Of a stretch of DNA of 64,000 nt, positions 8,252-18,337 are shown in pieces; the stretch's first letter is position 1, and every line of letters starts with the position of its first letter. Origin of the DNA: Caballeronia novacaledonica (GTDB taxonomy: Bacteria > Pseudomonadota > Gammaproteobacteria > Burkholderiales > Burkholderiaceae); the NCBI RefSeq assembly GCF_900258035.1, contig NZ_OGTP01000015.1, forward strand, positions 99,750 through 163,749, written 5' to 3'. Made by a program: the position numbers and the translations under genes. The notes beneath the pieces are model-generated. The model ran no database searches. It was given only the letters and a program-made list of their open reading frames with translations, and had not been told where the DNA came from.

Positions 8252-10144
8252 TCAGTTTCCCAGCGCTTCTCGCACCTGCATCAGCGCGCCCGGATCTTCG
8301 ATCGTCGGCAGCTCGCCCGGATCGCGTCCTTCCGCCAGCGCGGCGATCGCCCGTCGCAGCAACTTTCCCGAGCGCGTCTTCGGCAACATCGTCACGAAGT
8401 GCACGCTGGCCGGACGCGCGATCGCCCCGAGCTGCGAATCCACCGCGTGACAAAGCTCGGCCTCCATGCCCTCGCGCGCGCCCGGCGCATTGATGCGGTC
8501 CGCGTCGCGCAGCACGACGAACGCCGCCGCGGCCTGCCCCTTCACCGGATCCGCGATACCGACGACCGCCACTTCCGCCACGGCCGGATGCGCCGACAAC
8601 GCCTCCTCGATCTCGCGCGTCCCGAGCCGATGCCCCGCGACGTTGATGACGTCGTCGGTGCGCCCGAGAATCGACACGTAACCGTCTTCGTCCTGCACGC
8701 CCCAGTCGAAGGTCGAATAGACCATTTGATCCGGGACGCTCTTCCAGTACGTATCGACGAAACGCTTGTCATCGCGCCATACGGTCTGCATGCAGCCCGG
8801 CGGCAACGGGTACGACAGCGTGACGACGCCCTTCTCGCCCGGCGCGCAGGCATCGCCTGTTGCTTCGTTGCGCAGCTCGAGGTTGAAGCCCATCGACGGC
8901 ACGCCCGGCGAGCCGAGCTTCGTCGGCAATTCCTCGATGCCGCGCGGAATCGCGATCATCGGCCAGCCGGTTTCCGTCTGCCAGTAATTGTCGATGACGG
9001 GCTTCTTCAGCGCGCTCTGGATCCACTGCGCGGTCGGCTCGTCGAGCGGTTCGCCCGCGAGAAACAGCGCGCGCAGACTCGACAGATCGTATTTCTCCAT
9101 CAGCGCCGCGTCCTGCTTCTTGAGCACGCGGATGGCGGTCGGCGCGGTGAACATCAGGTTGATCTTGTATTGCTCGACGAGCCGCCACCAGATTCCGCCA
9201 TCGGGACGGATGGGCGTGCCTTCGTACATGACGGTCGTCAATCCGGCGATCAGCGGCGCATAAATGATGTAGCTGTGCCCGACGACCCAGCCGACATCCG
9301 ATGCGGTGAACAACGTGTCGCCCGGCGCGCCCTGGAAGATATGCTCCATCGATGCGGCGAGCGCCACCGCGTAACCGCCGACGTCGCGCTGCACCCCCTT
9401 CGGCTTGCCCGTCGTGCCCGACGTGTACAGCACGTACGAAGGCTCGTTCGATTCGAGCCATTCGCAGGGCACGTGGGCGTCGAAGAATTGCTCGCGCAGC
9501 GGTTCGTACGAGACCAGATAGCTCGCCTGCAAGCGCTCGGGCGCGAGTTGCCGGTCGATCAGCAGCACCTGCGGCACCTTGTATTCGGCGCGCGACAAGG
9601 CTTCGTCGACGAGCGGCGTGTAGTCGATCACCTTGCCCGCGCGCGCACCGGCATCGGCGGTGACGATGAGCGCGGGCTCGGCGTCGTCGATGCGGGCCGC
9701 GAGATTCGGCGCCGCGAAGCCGCCGAACACGACCGAATGAATCGCGCCGATGCGCGCGCACGCGAGCATCGCGAAGAGCGCTTCGGGGATCATCGGCAGA
9801 TAGACGAGCACGCGGTCGCCCTTCTTCACGTGCAGCGAACGCATGACGGCGGCCATGCGGTTCACCTCGGCGTGCAGTTCGGCGTAGGTGTAGCGGCGTT
9901 CTATGCCCGTTTCCGTCGATACATAGACGAGCGCGTCCTGCTGCGCGCGCGACGCGAGATGCCGGTCCACCGCGTTGTGACACAGATTGGTCTTGCCGCC
10001 GACGAACCAGCGCGCGAACGGCGGCTGGCTACGATCGAGCACCTGATCGAACGGAGTCTGCCAATGAATGCGCCGGGCCTGTTCGGCCCAGAACGCTTCG
10101 GGCTCGTCGATCGACCGTCGATACGCTTCCTGGTAAGTCGGCAT
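8252..10144 (-). CDS. prpE: Propionate--CoA ligase / acyl-CoA synthetase
   Basis: This 630-residue adenylate-forming enzyme converts propionate, ATP and CoA to propionyl-CoA in the cytosol. The N-terminus (PTYQEAYRRSIDEPEAFWAE) and length match PrpE. The adenylation loop YTSGTTGKPKGVQRD is at about residues 240-254, NYWQTETGWP follows, and the C-terminal catalytic lysine lies in KTRSGKLLRR. The ATG at 10144 has an upstream AGAGGA and gives the usual PrpE start. The other methylcitrate-cycle genes (prpB, prpC, prpD) are not adjacent, so it is a stand-alone copy. Acetate or other short acids are possible alternative substrates. Confidence 0.92.
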   Translation of the reverse strand: MPTYQEAYRRSIDEPEAFWAEQARRIHWQTPFDQVLDRSQPPFARWFVGGKTNLCHNAVDRHLASRAQQDALVYVSTETGIERRYTYAELHAEVNRMAAVMRSLHVKKGDRVLVYLPMIPEALFAMLACARIGAIHSVVFGGFAAPNLAARIDDAEPALIVTADAGARAGKVIDYTPLVDEALSRAEYKVPQVLLIDRQLAPERLQASYLVSYEPLREQFFDAHVPCEWLESNEPSYVLYTSGTTGKPKGVQRDVGGYAVALAASMEHIFQGAPGDTLFTASDVGWVVGHSYIIYAPLIAGLTTVMYEGTPIRPDGGIWWRLVEQYKINLMFTAPTAIRVLKKQDAALMEKYDLSSLRALFLAGEPLDEPTAQWIQSALKKPVIDNYWQTETGWPMIAIPRGIEELPTKLGSPGVPSMGFNLELRNEATGDACAPGEKGVVTLSYPLPPGCMQTVWRDDKRFVDTYWKSVPDQMVYSTFDWGVQDEDGYVSILGRTDDVINVAGHRLGTREIEEALSAHPAVAEVAVVGIADPVKGQAAAAFVVLRDADRINAPGAREGMEAELCHAVDSQLGAIARPASVHFVTMLPKTRSGKLLRRAIAALAEGRDPGELPTIEDPGALMQVREALGN

Positions 10145-10239
10145 GCGCGTCCTCTGCAAAGCGGCGTTGGCTGGCCCCACAGGATAGAGCAGCCATCGGA
10201 CCCGTGCTAGACAGGGCGCGCCCTGATCGGTCGGACCGT

Positions 10240-10719
10240 TCAGACCGCCCGGCTGCGCGTGGCGCGAGCGGGCGCGGCCTCGGACGCCGAATGCTTGAGC
10301 AGCACCGGCGCCAGCTCGCCCGCGACGCGGATGCTCGACACGACGACCGTACGCACGCCGACGCCTTCCGTCAGCGCGCGCAAGGTCTCGCGCGTGGTCG
10401 CGCGCGCCGCGATGCGCGGCTCGATCACGATCAGGCCGCGGCAATATGCGGCAAGCATCGCGCGATGCGTGCGCATCCATGCGGCGCGCAGGTTCGCGTC
10501 GTCGGCGGTTTCGGTTTCGTCGTGCTCGGCCACCAGCACGAAGGGCGTCGCGAGCGCGAGGAGCCGGCGCATCTGCGTGGTCCACGCGAACGCGTAGCCC
10601 GGCTTCACGGCGCGCGGACGCAGCCGCACGAGCGGGAAACGGCTCGCATCGAACAGGCGCTCGTCGAGGGCGAGCGGGGACGGCGTCATGAATTTCGAAG
10701 TGGAATCGGCGGCGTTCAC
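10240..10719 (-). CDS. Hypothetical protein, 159 aa, GTG start coupled to upstream gene
   Basis: I do not recognise a family. The protein is soluble and arginine- and alanine-rich, with no signal peptide. Recognisable blocks are LDERLFDASRFPLVRLRP, YAFAWTTQMRRLL, VLVAEHDETE and a C-terminal VGVRTVVVSSIRVAGELAPV. The GTG at 10719 overlaps the stop of the upstream gene in the arrangement GTGA, which implies translational coupling. An in-frame ATG at 10689 has no ribosome binding site. Together with the 91-residue gene it lies downstream of a Fur box, so an iron-linked role is inferred from context only. Confidence 0.68.
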   Translation of the reverse strand: MNAADSTSKFMTPSPLALDERLFDASRFPLVRLRPRAVKPGYAFAWTTQMRRLLALATPFVLVAEHDETETADDANLRAAWMRTHRAMLAAYCRGLIVIEPRIAARATTRETLRALTEGVGVRTVVVSSIRVAGELAPVLLKHSASEAAPARATRSRAV

Positions 10720-10991
10720 AGCGGTTTCGGGCTCCAGTAGTTCAGCGCGGCGACGAGCGACGGCCAGCGGGAACGCCGCGGCACCACTCGCTTCTTGGGT
10801 TGCGTGACGCGCGGCGGCCGGCGTGCCGCTTCCTTCGGCGCATGAGCCGACGCCTCGCTCCACGCGCGGCGCGTCGTTTCGAGAACCTTCGCGGCGTTCG
10901 CCGAAATGGCGCAACGCTCGCCCCGCCCGCCGATTTCGCACGCCGGGCGCTCGTCGCCCGTCATGCCGATGGCGGTGAAATCGTTGGTCAT
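10716..10991 (-). CDS. Small hypothetical protein, 91 aa, first gene behind a Fur box
   Basis: This short basic protein is not recognised. It has two cysteines in its first half (ERPACEIGG and ERCAISANAA) and a proline/arginine-rich second half with PKKRVVPRRSRWP. The ATG at 10991 follows GGGAGGT at 8-nt spacing, a strong site. The stop overlaps the GTG of the next gene. A perfect 7-1-7 Fur palindrome lies about 60 bp upstream of the start, so iron-repressed expression is likely. Confidence 0.65.
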   Translation of the reverse strand: MTNDFTAIGMTGDERPACEIGGRGERCAISANAAKVLETTRRAWSEASAHAPKEAARRPPRVTQPKKRVVPRRSRWPSLVAALNYWSPKPL

Positions 10992-11049
10992 GTCGTCGGA
11001 CCTCCCGTTGTGCCTCAATGACTGCCTCACGTCGTGCGAGTCATTGTAT

Positions 11050-11064
11050 TGAGAATCATTCTCA
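11050..11064. promoter_or_regulatory. Predicted Fur box
   Basis: The 15-bp sequence TGAGAAT-C-ATTCTCA is a perfect 7-1-7 inverted repeat, extended by one more paired base on each side. It closely resembles the Fur consensus TGATAAT-N-ATTATCA. It lies about 60 bp upstream of the 91-residue gene, a position suited to repression of that promoter by Fe-Fur. Confidence 0.8.
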
Positions 11065-11108
11065 ACTACAAGCGGGATTTTTCGATGAAAGCGGGCGTCG
11101 GCGAGGAA

Positions 11109-11867
11109 TCAGGCAGCGGCGCGCAAAAAGCGCGACACGATGCCCGACGAGTAAGTCGCCGCAATCGAGGTCAGGAATTCGACGAAGGATGCGGGTGCGG
11201 CCGCATCGGCCGTATCGGAAATCGTGCGCACGACCGCGCATGGCACGCCGTGCTCGTAACAGACTTGCGCGATGGCCGCGCCTTCCATTTCGACCGCGAG
11301 CGCGTCCGGCAATGCGTCGCGCAAGGCGAAGAGCGCGTCGTGGCTCGCGATGAAGCGATCGCCGCTCACGACCAGCCCGCGATGCACGCGCGGCGCGGCG
11401 ACCGCGAAACGTTCCGAAAGCGCGTGGCCTTCTTCGGCGATGAACGCGGCGGCGGCGGCGCCGAGCGCATCGGAGAGCGAGCGATCGGCGTCGAAGCGCG
11501 CGCGCTCGAGCAGCGGCACTTCGTAGCGCGGAAAGAGCGGCGAGGCATCGAGATCGTGCTGCATCAACGTATCCGCGACGACGACATCGCCGACCCGGAC
11601 GTCCGCCCGCACGCCGCCCGCGACGCCCGTGAAGACGATGGCATCGGCTTCGAAGACATGGATCAGCGCGCTCGCGGTCGCGGCCGCCGCCACCTTGCCG
11701 ACGCGCGCGAGGGTGACCGCGGCCGGAACGCCGTACGCGTCGCCGACGAAGTACTCGCGCCGCCCGAGCGTGACCGCGCGAACTTCGCCCGCCGTGCGCA
11801 TCTGCGCGATCAGATCGCCCAGTTCCTGCGGCAGCGCCGCCATGATCCCGAGCCGCGTCATCTTCAT
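11109..11867 (-). CDS. mtnN: 5'-methylthioadenosine/S-adenosylhomocysteine nucleosidase
   Basis: This 252-residue cytosolic enzyme cleaves MTA and SAH to adenine and a thioribose product in methyl-donor recycling. The N-terminus MKMTRLGIMAALPQEL with a glycine-rich VFTGVAGGV and the C-terminal VEMEGAAIAQVC and VVRTISDTAD are the purine- and ribose-binding signatures of the MTAN family. The catalytic aspartate lies in SDTAD. The ATG at 11867 overlaps the uvrD stop as ATGA, so the two are probably co-translated. It is slightly longer than the E. coli enzyme. Confidence 0.88.
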   Translation of the reverse strand: MKMTRLGIMAALPQELGDLIAQMRTAGEVRAVTLGRREYFVGDAYGVPAAVTLARVGKVAAAATASALIHVFEADAIVFTGVAGGVRADVRVGDVVVADTLMQHDLDASPLFPRYEVPLLERARFDADRSLSDALGAAAAAFIAEEGHALSERFAVAAPRVHRGLVVSGDRFIASHDALFALRDALPDALAVEMEGAAIAQVCYEHGVPCAVVRTISDTADAAAPASFVEFLTSIAATYSSGIVSRFLRAAA

Positions 11868-14227
11868 TCGACGGCCTGGAGTTTCGCGACCGACAGCGCC
11901 AGCCACTTCTCGCCGTGGCGTTTGAAGCGCACTTGCGCGCGCGCATCGCCGCCGGAGCCTTCGAGCGCCGTCACGGTGCCTTCGCCGAACTTCGTGTGGA
12001 ACACGGCCTGGCCGACCTTGAAGCCCGCCTCGACCGCGCGCTGCTGGTTGGCGAACGCGGGCAGCGCGGCGCTCACGGCTTCATCGCGCGGATACGACGA
12101 ACCGCCGCGCTCCTGTCCCGGACGCGCGAACCAGTCGCGGCCCCAGCCGGCGTTGTCCGCGCGTCCGCCCCAGCGCGCGCCCGCCTCGATCTTCGGCGTG
12201 AGCCACTTGAGCGAGCCTTCCGGCAATTCATCGAAAAAGCGCGAGCGGATGTTGTAGCGCGTCTGACCGTGCAGCATGCGGCTCTGCGCGAACGACAGAT
12301 AAAGCCGTTCCTTCGCCCGCGTGATCGCCACGTACATGAGCCGCCGCTCTTCCTCCAGCCCGTCCGATTCCTGCGCGCTGTTCTCGTGCGGAAACAAGCC
12401 CTCTTCCAGCCCGGTGATGAACACCGCCGTGAATTCGAGGCCCTTCGCCGCGTGCACGGTCATGAGTTGCACCGCGTCCTGGCCGGCCTGCGCCTGGTTG
12501 TCGCCGGCTTCGAGCGATGCGTGCGACAGGAACCCGGCGAGCGGCGTCATCGTGTCGGGATTCTGCGCGGGATCGGCGATGCCGGGCGCGTCGAGCACTT
12601 CGATCTCGCCGTCGTCGCTGACGATTTCCGGCAAAGCCGTGGCGCCGGGACGCAACGGAATGGAACGCGCGGGCGTGTCGAGGCCGTAGCCTTCTTCGCT
12701 CACGAACGCGGCCGCCGCGTTCACGAGTTCCTGCAGGTTTTCGAGGCGATCCTGACCTTCGCGCTCGGTTTCATAGAACGCGGCGAGACCGCTCGCGCGC
12801 ACGACGTATTCGACCGTTTCCGGCAGGCTCATCTGCTGCGTTTCGGCGCGCATTTTCGCGATCAGCGTCGCGAACGCGCCAAGGCTCGATCCCGCCTTGC
12901 CGGTGACATACGGCACGGCGGCGGCCATCGAACAGTTATAGAGACGCGCGGAGTCGGCAACCTGTTCGATGGAACGCGCACCGATGCCGCGCGTCGGGAA
13001 ATTGACGACGCGCGCGAACGCGGTGTCGTCGTTCGGATTGTCGATCAGACGCAGATACGCGAGCGCATGCTTCACTTCCTGACGTTCGAAGAAGCGCAGG
13101 CCGCCGTACACGCGATACGGAATGCCCGCGTTCACGAGCGTATGCTCGATGGTCCGCGACTGCGCGTTGCTCCGGTAAAGCACCGCCACTTCGCCGCGCG
13201 ACACGCCCGTGTTGATGAGCGCCTTGATCTCCTCGACGATCCAGCCCGCTTCCTGCGAATCCGTCGCGGCCTCGTAGACGCGCACCGGCTCGCCGTGGCC
13301 CGCGTCGGTGCGCAGATTCTTGCCGAGCCGCCGCGCGTTGTTCGCGATCAGATAGTTCGCCGTATCGAGAATATGGCCGTGCGAGCGGTAGTTCTGCTCC
13401 AGCTTGATGAGATTGCGCACACGGAATTCGTTCTCGAAATCGCGCATGTTGCCGACGTTCGCGCCGCGAAACGCATAGATGGACTGATCGTCGTCGCCGA
13501 CCGCGAAGATCGCGTTGTGCTCGCCCGCGAGCAGCTTCAGCCACGCATATTGCAGCTTGTTCGTGTCCTGAAACTCGTCGACGAGAATGTTGCGAAAGCG
13601 CGCCTGATAGTGCGCGCGCAGCGGCGGATTGTGCGCGAGCAACTCGTGGCAGCGCAGCAGCAGTTCCGGAAAATCGACGACGCCTTCGCGCTGGCATTGC
13701 TGATCGTAGGCTTCGTACAGTTCGACGAACTTGCGGTTGAACGCATCGGTGGCATCGACGTCTTTCGGACGCAGCCCCTGCTCCTTCGCGTTGTTGACGA
13801 AGTACTGGAGATTCTTCGCCGGATACTTTTCGTCGTCGACGTTCAGGCCCTTCATCAGACGCTTGATGGCGGAAAGCTGATCGGCCGTATCGAGAATCTG
13901 GAACGTTTGCGGCAGGCCGGCGTCGCGGTAATGCGCGCGCAGCATGCGGTTGCACAGGCCGTGAAAGGTGCCGATCCACATGCCGCGCGTGTCGATCGGC
14001 AGGAGCGCGGAGAGGCGCGCCATCATTTCGCGCGCGGCCTTGTTCGTGAAGGTGACGGCCAGCACGGTCGGCGGCGACGCATAGCCCTGCTGGATCAGCC
14101 ATGCGATGCGCGTGATGAGCACGCGCGTCTTGCCGCTGCCGGCGCCCGCGAGAATGAGCGCGGGCTCGTTCGGCAGCGTCACGGCGGCGAGTTGTTCGGG
14201 GTTCAGATTCGCGAGCAGGTCGGGCAT
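11864..14227 (-). CDS. uvrD: ATP-dependent DNA helicase UvrD/PcrA
   Basis: This 787-residue superfamily 1 helicase works in nucleotide excision and mismatch repair. Walker A is AGAGSGKTRVLITR at about residue 29. Later motifs include AVTFTNKAAREMM, VDEFQDTNKLQY (DExx box), VGDDDQSIYAFRGA, LEQNYRS and VHAAKGLEFTAVF, with a Tudor-like C-terminus (VGQAVFHTKFGEGTV). The ATG at 14227 gives the usual MPDLLANLNPEQ start for this group. It is divergent from valS and is followed by a coupled MTA/SAH nucleosidase. Confidence 0.96.
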   Translation of the reverse strand: MPDLLANLNPEQLAAVTLPNEPALILAGAGSGKTRVLITRIAWLIQQGYASPPTVLAVTFTNKAAREMMARLSALLPIDTRGMWIGTFHGLCNRMLRAHYRDAGLPQTFQILDTADQLSAIKRLMKGLNVDDEKYPAKNLQYFVNNAKEQGLRPKDVDATDAFNRKFVELYEAYDQQCQREGVVDFPELLLRCHELLAHNPPLRAHYQARFRNILVDEFQDTNKLQYAWLKLLAGEHNAIFAVGDDDQSIYAFRGANVGNMRDFENEFRVRNLIKLEQNYRSHGHILDTANYLIANNARRLGKNLRTDAGHGEPVRVYEAATDSQEAGWIVEEIKALINTGVSRGEVAVLYRSNAQSRTIEHTLVNAGIPYRVYGGLRFFERQEVKHALAYLRLIDNPNDDTAFARVVNFPTRGIGARSIEQVADSARLYNCSMAAAVPYVTGKAGSSLGAFATLIAKMRAETQQMSLPETVEYVVRASGLAAFYETEREGQDRLENLQELVNAAAAFVSEEGYGLDTPARSIPLRPGATALPEIVSDDGEIEVLDAPGIADPAQNPDTMTPLAGFLSHASLEAGDNQAQAGQDAVQLMTVHAAKGLEFTAVFITGLEEGLFPHENSAQESDGLEEERRLMYVAITRAKERLYLSFAQSRMLHGQTRYNIRSRFFDELPEGSLKWLTPKIEAGARWGGRADNAGWGRDWFARPGQERGGSSYPRDEAVSAALPAFANQQRAVEAGFKVGQAVFHTKFGEGTVTALEGSGGDARAQVRFKRHGEKWLALSVAKLQAVE

Positions 14228-14281
14228 GGGAAAGTGCGGCGGCAGAAAAGCGGGCCAGAAATCTCTGGCGGCGGGCCGATC

Positions 14282-14287
14282 ATTATA
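14282..14287 (-). promoter_or_regulatory. Candidate -10 element of uvrD
   Basis: A perfect TATAAT, read leftward, lies 55 bp upstream of the uvrD start codon. The matching -35 position is poor. A LexA site was looked for but not seen. Confidence 0.45.
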
Positions 14288-14367
14288 AGACCGCGCCGAT
14301 GGAGTCGCCGGCCGCCCGAAGGCAGGCGCGCACGGGCCGAATTCGTCCGACGGCCCGCGCGGAACCT

Positions 14368-14373
14368 TATAAT
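14368..14373 (+). promoter_or_regulatory. Candidate -10 element of valS
   Basis: A perfect TATAAT lies 47 bp upstream of the valS start codon. No clear -35 is visible 17 bp upstream. Confidence 0.5.
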
Positions 14374-14420
14374 TGGGGATTCCCCCGCATTTTTTCACGC
14401 ATTTTTCGGCAGATTCCACA

Positions 14421-17288
14421 ATGAGCGACAGCACGCTTGCGAAGAGCTTCGAGCCTCAAAACATCGAGTCCCAATGGGGCCCGGAATGGGAAAAGCGCGG
14501 TTACTCCGCTCCCACGTTCAAGGACGGCGCGAAGAATTTCTCCATTCAACTGCCGCCGCCGAACGTCACCGGCACGCTGCACATGGGGCACGCGTTCAAT
14601 CAGACCATCATGGACGGTCTCACGCGCTATCACCGCATGCTCGGCGAGAACACGCTGTGGGTGCCGGGCACGGACCACGCGGGCATCGCAACGCAGATCG
14701 TCGTCGAACGTCAGCTCGATGCGCAAGGCGTCTCGCGCCATGATCTCGGCCGCGAGGAGTTCCTTAAGCGCGTCTGGGCGTGGAAGCAGCAATCCGGCTC
14801 GACGATCACGAATCAGGTGCGCCGCCTCGGCGCGTCGATCGACTGGTCGCGCGAATACTTCACGATGGACGACAAGATGTCGGCCGCCGTGCGCGATGTC
14901 TTCGTCACGCTCTACAAGCAAGGGCTCATTTATCGCGGCAAGCGGCTCGTGAACTGGGACCCGGTGCTCGGCACGGCCGTCTCGGATCTCGAAGTCGCGA
15001 GCGAGGAAGAGAACGGCAGCCTGTGGCACATCCGGTATCCGCTGCCGGACGGCTCGGGCCACCTCACGGTGGCCACGACGCGCCCCGAAACCATGCTCGG
15101 CGACGTCGCCGTGATGGTGCATCCGGAAGACGAGCGTTACCGGCATCTGATCGGCAAGACGGTCGTGCTGCCGCTGTGCGATCGCGAAATTCCGGTCATC
15201 GCCGATGAATACGTCGACCGCGAGTTCGGCACGGGCGTCGTGAAGGTCACGCCCGCGCACGATTTCAACGACTACGCCGTCGGCCAGCGCCACAAGCTGC
15301 CGCAAATCGAAATTCTCACGCTCGACGCGAAGATCAACGGCAACGCACCCGAAAAGTATCGCGGCCTGGACCGCTTCGACGCGCGCAAGGAAGTCGTGAA
15401 GGATCTCGAAGCGCTCGGCCTACTCGAATCCATCAAGCCGCACAAGCTGATGGTGCCGCGCGGCGATCGCACGAACGTGGTCATCGAACCGATGCTGACG
15501 GACCAGTGGTTCGTCGCGATGACCCGGCCGGCGCCGGAGGGCACGTTCAATCCGGGCAAGTCGATCACCGAGACGTCGCTCGATGTCGTGAAGAGCGGCC
15601 AGATCAGGTTCGTGCCGGAGAACTGGACCACCACGTACTACCAATGGCTCGAGAACATCCAGGACTGGTGCATCTCGCGTCAGTTGTGGTGGGGCCATCA
15701 GATTCCCGCATGGTACGGCGAGAACGGCGAGATCTTCGTCGCGAAGACCGAAGAAGACGCGCGCGCCGACGCCGACGCGCAAGGCTACGCAGGCTCGCTC
15801 AAGCGCGATGAAGACGTGCTCGACACGTGGTTCTCGTCCGCGCTCGTGCCGTTCTCGTCGCTCGGCTGGCCGAACGAGACGAAGGAACTCGCGGCGTTTC
15901 TGCCTTCGTCCGTGCTCGTGACGGGCTTCGACATCATCTTCTTCTGGGTCGCCAGAATGGTGATGATGACCACGCACTTCACCGGAAAGGTGCCGTTCGA
16001 CACCGTCTATGTGCATGGCCTCGTGCGCGACGCCGAAGGTCAGAAGATGTCGAAGAGCAAGGGCAACACGCTCGACCCGATCGACATCGTGGACGGCATC
16101 GATCTCGAATCGCTCGTCGCGAAACGCACGACGGGCCTCATGAATCCGAAGGCCGCTGCGCAGATCGAGAAGAAGACGCGCAAGGAATTTCCCGAAGGCA
16201 TTCCGTCGTTCGGCACGGACGCGCTGCGCTTCACGATGGCGTCGATGGCCACGCTCGGCCGCAACGTGAACTTCGACCTCGCGCGCTGCGAGGGTTATCG
16301 CAACTTCTGCAACAAGCTGTGGAACGCCACGCGTTTCGTGTTGATGAATTGCGAAGGTCACGATTGCGGTTTCGCCAATCCGGGCGCGTGCAAGCCGGGC
16401 GATTGCGGCCCCGGCGGCTACACGGACTACTCGCAGGCGGACCGCTGGATCGTCTCGCTGCTTCAGCGCGTGGAAGCGGAAGTCGAGAAGGGCTTCGCGG
16501 ACTACCGCTTCGACAACGTCGCGAGCGCGCTCTACAAGTTCGTGTGGGACGAATACTGCGACTGGTATCTCGAACTCGCGAAGGTGCAGATTCAGACCGG
16601 CACGGCGGAACAGCAGACCGCGACGCGCCGCACGCTGTTGCGCGTGCTGGAAACGGTGCTGCGCCTCGCGCATCCGATCATTCCTTTCATCACCGAAGCG
16701 CTGTGGCAGAAGGTCGCGCCGCTGACGGACGCGTTCCCGGCGGGCGCGAAGGAAGGCGAAGTCTCGATCATGACGCAGCCCTACCCGCGCGCCGAGCAGA
16801 AAAAGATCGACGAATCCGCGGAACAGTGGGCCGCCGAACTGAAGAGTGTCATCGATGCGTGTCGTAATCTGCGTGGCGAAATGAATCTGTCGCCCGCGGT
16901 GAAGGTGCCGTTGCTCGCGCACGGCGACGCGGCGCGCCTTTCCGCGTTCGCGCCGTATATCGCCGCCCTCGCGCGTCTTTCCGAAGTGAAGGTCATCGAC
17001 GACGAAGCCGCCCTCGACAAGGAGGCGCATGGCGCGCCGGTCGCGATCGTCGGCACGAACAAGCTCGTGCTGAAGGTCGAGATCGATGTCGCCGCGGAGC
17101 GTGAACGTCTCACGAAGGAAGTGGACCGTCTGAATGGCGAGATCGTTAAATGTAACGCGAAGCTCGGCAATGAAAGCTTTGTTGCAAAAGCGCCTGCGGC
17201 TGTCGTTGAACAGGAGCGCAAAAGGCTGGCAGAATACGGAACCACTATCGAGAAACTTCAGGCCCAATTATTGCGTTTGCCTGATTGA
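14421..17288 (+). CDS. valS: Valyl-tRNA synthetase
   Basis: This 955-residue class I synthetase charges tRNA-Val. The HIGH-type motif is HMGH at residues 54-57 within [16 protein letters not shown], and the KMSKS loop is [10 protein letters not shown] near residue 540. The editing domain and the C-terminal coiled coil ([19 protein letters not shown]) are present, and the length is normal for the family. The start [12 protein letters not shown] is the conserved one. It is divergent from uvrD, and galU follows 78 bp later. Confidence 0.97.
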   Translation: MSDSTLAKSFEPQNIESQWGPEWEKRGYSAPTFKDGAKNFSIQLPPPNVTGTLHMGHAFNQTIMDGLTRYHRMLGENTLWVPGTDHAGIATQIVVERQLDAQGVSRHDLGREEFLKRVWAWKQQSGSTITNQVRRLGASIDWSREYFTMDDKMSAAVRDVFVTLYKQGLIYRGKRLVNWDPVLGTAVSDLEVASEEENGSLWHIRYPLPDGSGHLTVATTRPETMLGDVAVMVHPEDERYRHLIGKTVVLPLCDREIPVIADEYVDREFGTGVVKVTPAHDFNDYAVGQRHKLPQIEILTLDAKINGNAPEKYRGLDRFDARKEVVKDLEALGLLESIKPHKLMVPRGDRTNVVIEPMLTDQWFVAMTRPAPEGTFNPGKSITETSLDVVKSGQIRFVPENWTTTYYQWLENIQDWCISRQLWWGHQIPAWYGENGEIFVAKTEEDARADADAQGYAGSLKRDEDVLDTWFSSALVPFSSLGWPNETKELAAFLPSSVLVTGFDIIFFWVARMVMMTTHFTGKVPFDTVYVHGLVRDAEGQKMSKSKGNTLDPIDIVDGIDLESLVAKRTTGLMNPKAAAQIEKKTRKEFPEGIPSFGTDALRFTMASMATLGRNVNFDLARCEGYRNFCNKLWNATRFVLMNCEGHDCGFANPGACKPGDCGPGGYTDYSQADRWIVSLLQRVEAEVEKGFADYRFDNVASALYKFVWDEYCDWYLELAKVQIQTGTAEQQTATRRTLLRVLETVLRLAHPIIPFITEALWQKVAPLTDAFPAGAKEGEVSIMTQPYPRAEQKKIDESAEQWAAELKSVIDACRNLRGEMNLSPAVKVPLLAHGDAARLSAFAPYIAALARLSEVKVIDDEAALDKEAHGAPVAIVGTNKLVLKVEIDVAAERERLTKEVDRLNGEIVKCNAKLGNESFVAKAPAAVVEQERKRLAEYGTTIEKLQAQLLRLPD

Positions 17289-17366
17289 ATTGGGGGTTCG
17301 AATCATTTATCGATCCGTTCCGGTTGTCTCGGCGTTTCATTGATTTAAAAGGATCAGGGTCATCAC

Positions 17367-18248
17367 ATGCTAAAAGTTACCAAAGCGGTATTCCCCGTCG
17401 CAGGTCTGGGCACGCGGTTCCTACCGGCGACCAAGGCAAGCCCGAAGGAAATGCTGCCCGTCGTGGACAAGCCGCTGATTCAATACGCGGTTGAAGAAGC
17501 GATGGCCGCCGGCATCACCGAAATGATCTTCGTGACGGGCCGCAGCAAGCGGGCCATTGAAGATCACTTCGACAAATCCTACGAGATCGAAGCGGAACTC
17601 GAAGCGCGCGGCAAGGACAAGCTGCTCGAACTCGTGCGCAGCATCAAGCCGAGCCATGTGGACTGCTTCTACGTGCGTCAGGCCGAAGCGCTCGGCCTCG
17701 GCCACGCGGTGCTGTGCGCGGAGAAGCTCGTCGGCGACAACCCGTTCGCCGTGATCCTCGCGGACGACTTGCTGTACGGCAAGCCGCCCGTGATGTCGCA
17801 GATGATCGAGGTGTTCGACCACTATCACAGCTCGGTGATCGGCGTCGAAGAAATCCCGCCTGCGGATTCGAAGTCGTACGGCATCATCGACGGCAAGGAG
17901 TGGGAAGACAACATCTTCAAGCTGTCGGGCATCGTCGAAAAGCCGGAACCGGCGGTGGCGCCGTCGAACCTGGGCGTCGTTGGCCGTTACGTGCTGAAGC
18001 CGCGTATTTTCGATCACATCCGCGCGCTGAAGCCGGGCGCGGGCGGCGAACTGCAACTGACGGACGCGATTCAATCGCTGCTGTCGGACGAGCAAGTGCT
18101 CGCCTACAAGTATCACGGCACCCGTTTCGACTGCGGCAGCAAGCTGGGCTATCTGAAGGCCACGGTGGAATTCGCGCTGCGTCATCCGGAAGTGAAGGCG
18201 GAGTTCGAGGAATATCTGCGCAACCGCGCGCCGATTCTGGAAGGCTGA
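17367..18248 (+). CDS. galU: UTP--glucose-1-phosphate uridylyltransferase
   Basis: This 293-residue nucleotidyltransferase makes UDP-glucose for exopolysaccharide, LPS and trehalose synthesis. The nucleotide-binding signature is VAGLGTRFLPATKASPKEML near the N-terminus, followed by VDKPLIQYAVEEA. ILADDLLYG and the C-terminal FDCGSKLGYLKA are also family motifs. AAAAGGAT precedes the ATG. A bidirectional terminator follows, so it forms a short unit with or after valS. Confidence 0.96.
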   Translation: MLKVTKAVFPVAGLGTRFLPATKASPKEMLPVVDKPLIQYAVEEAMAAGITEMIFVTGRSKRAIEDHFDKSYEIEAELEARGKDKLLELVRSIKPSHVDCFYVRQAEALGLGHAVLCAEKLVGDNPFAVILADDLLYGKPPVMSQMIEVFDHYHSSVIGVEEIPPADSKSYGIIDGKEWEDNIFKLSGIVEKPEPAVAPSNLGVVGRYVLKPRIFDHIRALKPGAGGELQLTDAIQSLLSDEQVLAYKYHGTRFDCGSKLGYLKATVEFALRHPEVKAEFEEYLRNRAPILEG

Positions 18249-18280
18249 AGCCCCGCCTTTTCCATTGCCCCGCTCATGGA

Positions 18281-18312
18281 AAAAAGCCCGTCACTTGCGT
18301 GACGGGCTTTTT
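18281..18312. terminator. Bidirectional Rho-independent terminator
   Basis: A 9-bp perfect stem GCCCGTCAC/GTGACGGGC with a short loop is preceded by an A-run and followed by a T-run. It can terminate galU rightward and the TusA-like gene leftward. Confidence 0.9.
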
Positions 18313-18337
18313 GCTTTCGGGCGCCTGCTTGTCCGTT

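Noticed and set aside
6746..10210. 1154-codon rightward open frame spanning the fsr and prpE genes
   Set aside because: It runs across two well-supported genes and the gap between them, and its product is low-complexity and arginine-rich.
14228..14420. LexA (SOS) box upstream of uvrD
   Set aside because: No CTGT-N8-ACAG pattern was found in the uvrD-valS interval.
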